Assembly (NCBI RefSeq): GCF_014647755.1
Contig: NZ_BMPU01000006.1
Location: 1 to 64,000 of the forward strand
From: Porphyromonas pasteri
Lineage (GTDB): Bacteria > Bacteroidota > Bacteroidia > Bacteroidales > Porphyromonadaceae
Length of the DNA: 64,000 bases
Reading direction: 5' to 3'
In this document: positions 63,010-64,000 of the stretch, one piece after another
Position numbering within the stretch: position 1 is the first letter of the stretch
How the letters are laid out: each line of letters opens with the position of its first letter
Made by a program: the position numbers and the translations under genes
Notes under the pieces: generated by a model
Database searches by the model: none
Told to the model about the DNA's origin: nothing
What the model saw: only the letters and a program-made list of their open reading frames with translations

Positions 63010-64000
63010 ATGGAAAATTTGAAAGAGATCAAGCCCATCGCGGACTTCAACTGGGATGAGTTTGAGAAGGGAGAGATAGCGTGCTCTGCTTCTCGTCAGG
63101 AGCAGGAAGCCGCTTATGATGGCACCCTGAACAACGTTAAGGATCAGGAGATCGTCATCGGTACGGTTACCAAGATTGGTAAGCGCGAAGTACTCGTCAA
63201 CATCGGCTTCAAGAGCGAAGGTGCGATCAACTCAGCTGAGTTCCGCTACAATCCTGACCTCCAGGTAGGCGACAAGGTCGAGGTCTTCATCGAATCACAG
63301 GAAGACAAGAAGGGACAGCTCGTCCTCTCACACCGTCAGGCACGTGTCGCTCGCTCATGGGATCGTATCAACGAAGCCCTCGAGAAGGACGAAGTGGTAC
63401 GCGGCTACGTCAAGTGCCGCACGAAGGGTGGTATGATCGTCGATATCTTCGGTATCGAGGCCTTCCTCCCTGGCTCACAGATCGACGTCCGTCCTATCCG
63501 CGACTACGATGCTTATGTCGACAAGACCATGGAGTTCAAGATCGTCAAGATCAACCAGGACTTCAAGAACGTCGTCGTATCGCATAAGATCCTCATCGAA
63601 GCTGAACTCGAAGCTCAGAAGGCTGAGATCATCAGCAAGCTTGAGAAGGGTCAGGTCCTCGAAGGGGTCGTCAAGAACATCACCTCTTACGGTGCCTTCA
63701 TCGACCTCGGTGGTATCGATGGTCTCGTCCACATCACCGACCTCTCTTGGGGCCGTGTATCTCACCCCAGCGAAGTTGTTAGCCTCGACCAGAAGCTCAA
63801 CGTCGTTATCCTCGAGTTCGACGAAGCTAAGAAGCGCATCGCTCTTGGTATCAAGCAGCTCCAGCCACATCCCTGGGATAGCCTCGACCCTAACCTCAAG
63901 GTGGGCGACAAGATCAAGGGTAAGGTCGTTGTCCTCGCTGACTACGGTGCATTCATCGAAGTTGCTCCTGGCGTAGAAGGTCTCGTCCACATCTCTGAAA
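63010..64000 (+). CDS. rpsA: 30S ribosomal protein S1 (5' part)
   Basis: Ribosomal protein that brings mRNA to the 30S subunit. The ATG at 63010 opens a frame that runs off the right edge after 330 codons; about 250-270 residues are expected to be missing. It begins MENLKEIKPIADFNWDEFE and contains S1/OB-fold repeats. Repeat 1 has IVIGTVTKIGKREVLVNIGFKSEG, repeat 2 VVRGYVKCRTKGGMIVDIFG, repeat 3 VLEGVVKNITSYGAFIDLGG followed by GLVHITDLSWGRVSHPSE, and the last visible KIKGKVVVLADYGAFIEVAPG. A TACATTTG box and a hairpin lie in the leader. Confidence 0.95.
   Translation, partial: MENLKEIKPIADFNWDEFEKGEIACSASRQEQEAAYDGTLNNVKDQEIVIGTVTKIGKREVLVNIGFKSEGAINSAEFRYNPDLQVGDKVEVFIESQEDKKGQLVLSHRQARVARSWDRINEALEKDEVVRGYVKCRTKGGMIVDIFGIEAFLPGSQIDVRPIRDYDAYVDKTMEFKIVKINQDFKNVVVSHKILIEAELEAQKAEIISKLEKGQVLEGVVKNITSYGAFIDLGGIDGLVHITDLSWGRVSHPSEVVSLDQKLNVVILEFDEAKKRIALGIKQLQPHPWDSLDPNLKVGDKIKGKVVVLADYGAFIEVAPGVEGLVHISE

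Noticed and set aside
1-64000. tRNA, tmRNA, insertion sequences or prophage genes
   Set aside because: Intergenic regions were read for cloverleaf-like stems, transposase and integrase signatures; none was found. An rRNA operon is only inferred beyond the left edge.

Overview
The window looks like chromosome of a Porphyromonas-type member of the Bacteroidetes (order Bacteroidales). This genus-level placement is inference. It rests on an S46 dipeptidyl-peptidase of the DPP11 type, a SusC/Oar-style TonB receptor with a carboxypeptidase-regulatory-like N-terminus, GldE, DUF4254, DUF2851, a ribosomal protein S16 with a long C-terminal extension, and -7 boxes of the form TAnnTTTG (the Bacteroidales primary sigma factor consensus) ahead of many genes. 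Coding sequence has a high GC content, while the intergenic repeats and promoters are more AT-rich. No tRNA, insertion sequence, phage or CRISPR array was found.

Layout. 1-300: two tandem minus-strand promoters firing off the left edge, probably an rRNA operon leader. 967-1947: pfkA. 2074-6133 (minus): ansA, an MBL hydrolase, a cobalamin adenosyltransferase and rpoN, closely spaced as one operon. 6777-9302: siderophore-type TonB receptor. 9530-12991 (minus): flippase-like membrane protein, pepD, fabD. 13123-13926: rsmA. 14322-16601: GH92 mannosidase lipoprotein. 16756-20228: an OmpA-domain protein and an 805-aa multi-barrel outer membrane protein. 20839-23016: second TonB receptor. 23863-25002: NAPE-PLD-like MBL protein. 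25106-28300: Oar-like TonB protein. 28488-32080 (minus): sigma-54 activator, lptE, a TPR-like protein and secG as one operon, then rpsP separated from it. 32770-34200: aspA. 34374-36230: GH110 galactosidase. 36327-36827: thioredoxin-fold protein lacking the CxxC. 37751-42387: malQ, phoH, purC. 42856-50328 (minus): porin, PD40 protein, gldE, PPTase, DPP11, sirtuin. 50489-52024: degQ. 52659-54399: DUF2851 and an orphan nuclease domain. 54464-60689 (plus): holA, Pif1-like helicase, DUF4254, GT9, an S4 protein, cobC. 60846-61331: ferritin, followed by two small exported proteins. The right edge holds the start of rpsA.

The most unusual content lies between the genes. Six copies of a roughly 300-480-bp element (near 408, 6306, 23256, 32165, 37144 and 52338) share a core and carry arrays of a 12-bp near-palindrome (ACCTATATAGGT-like) at a strict 22-bp period. 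In all six copies the same end faces the start codon of the next co-directional gene (pfkA, ansA, the MBL gene, aspA, the thioredoxin-like gene, degQ). Two free-standing arrays of the related palindrome ACCAGTACTGGT, with the same 22-22-23-22 phasing, lie at 14044 and 61430. I do not recognise this repeat system.

Taken together the genes fit an asaccharolytic to weakly saccharolytic, peptide- and amino-acid-using anaerobe: asparaginase, aspartase, DPP11 and PepD feed aspartate and glutamate metabolism; GH92 and GH110 trim host glycans; MalQ handles glycogen or maltodextrin; TonB receptors and ferritin handle iron. The sigma-54 gene and a sigma-54 activator are both present.
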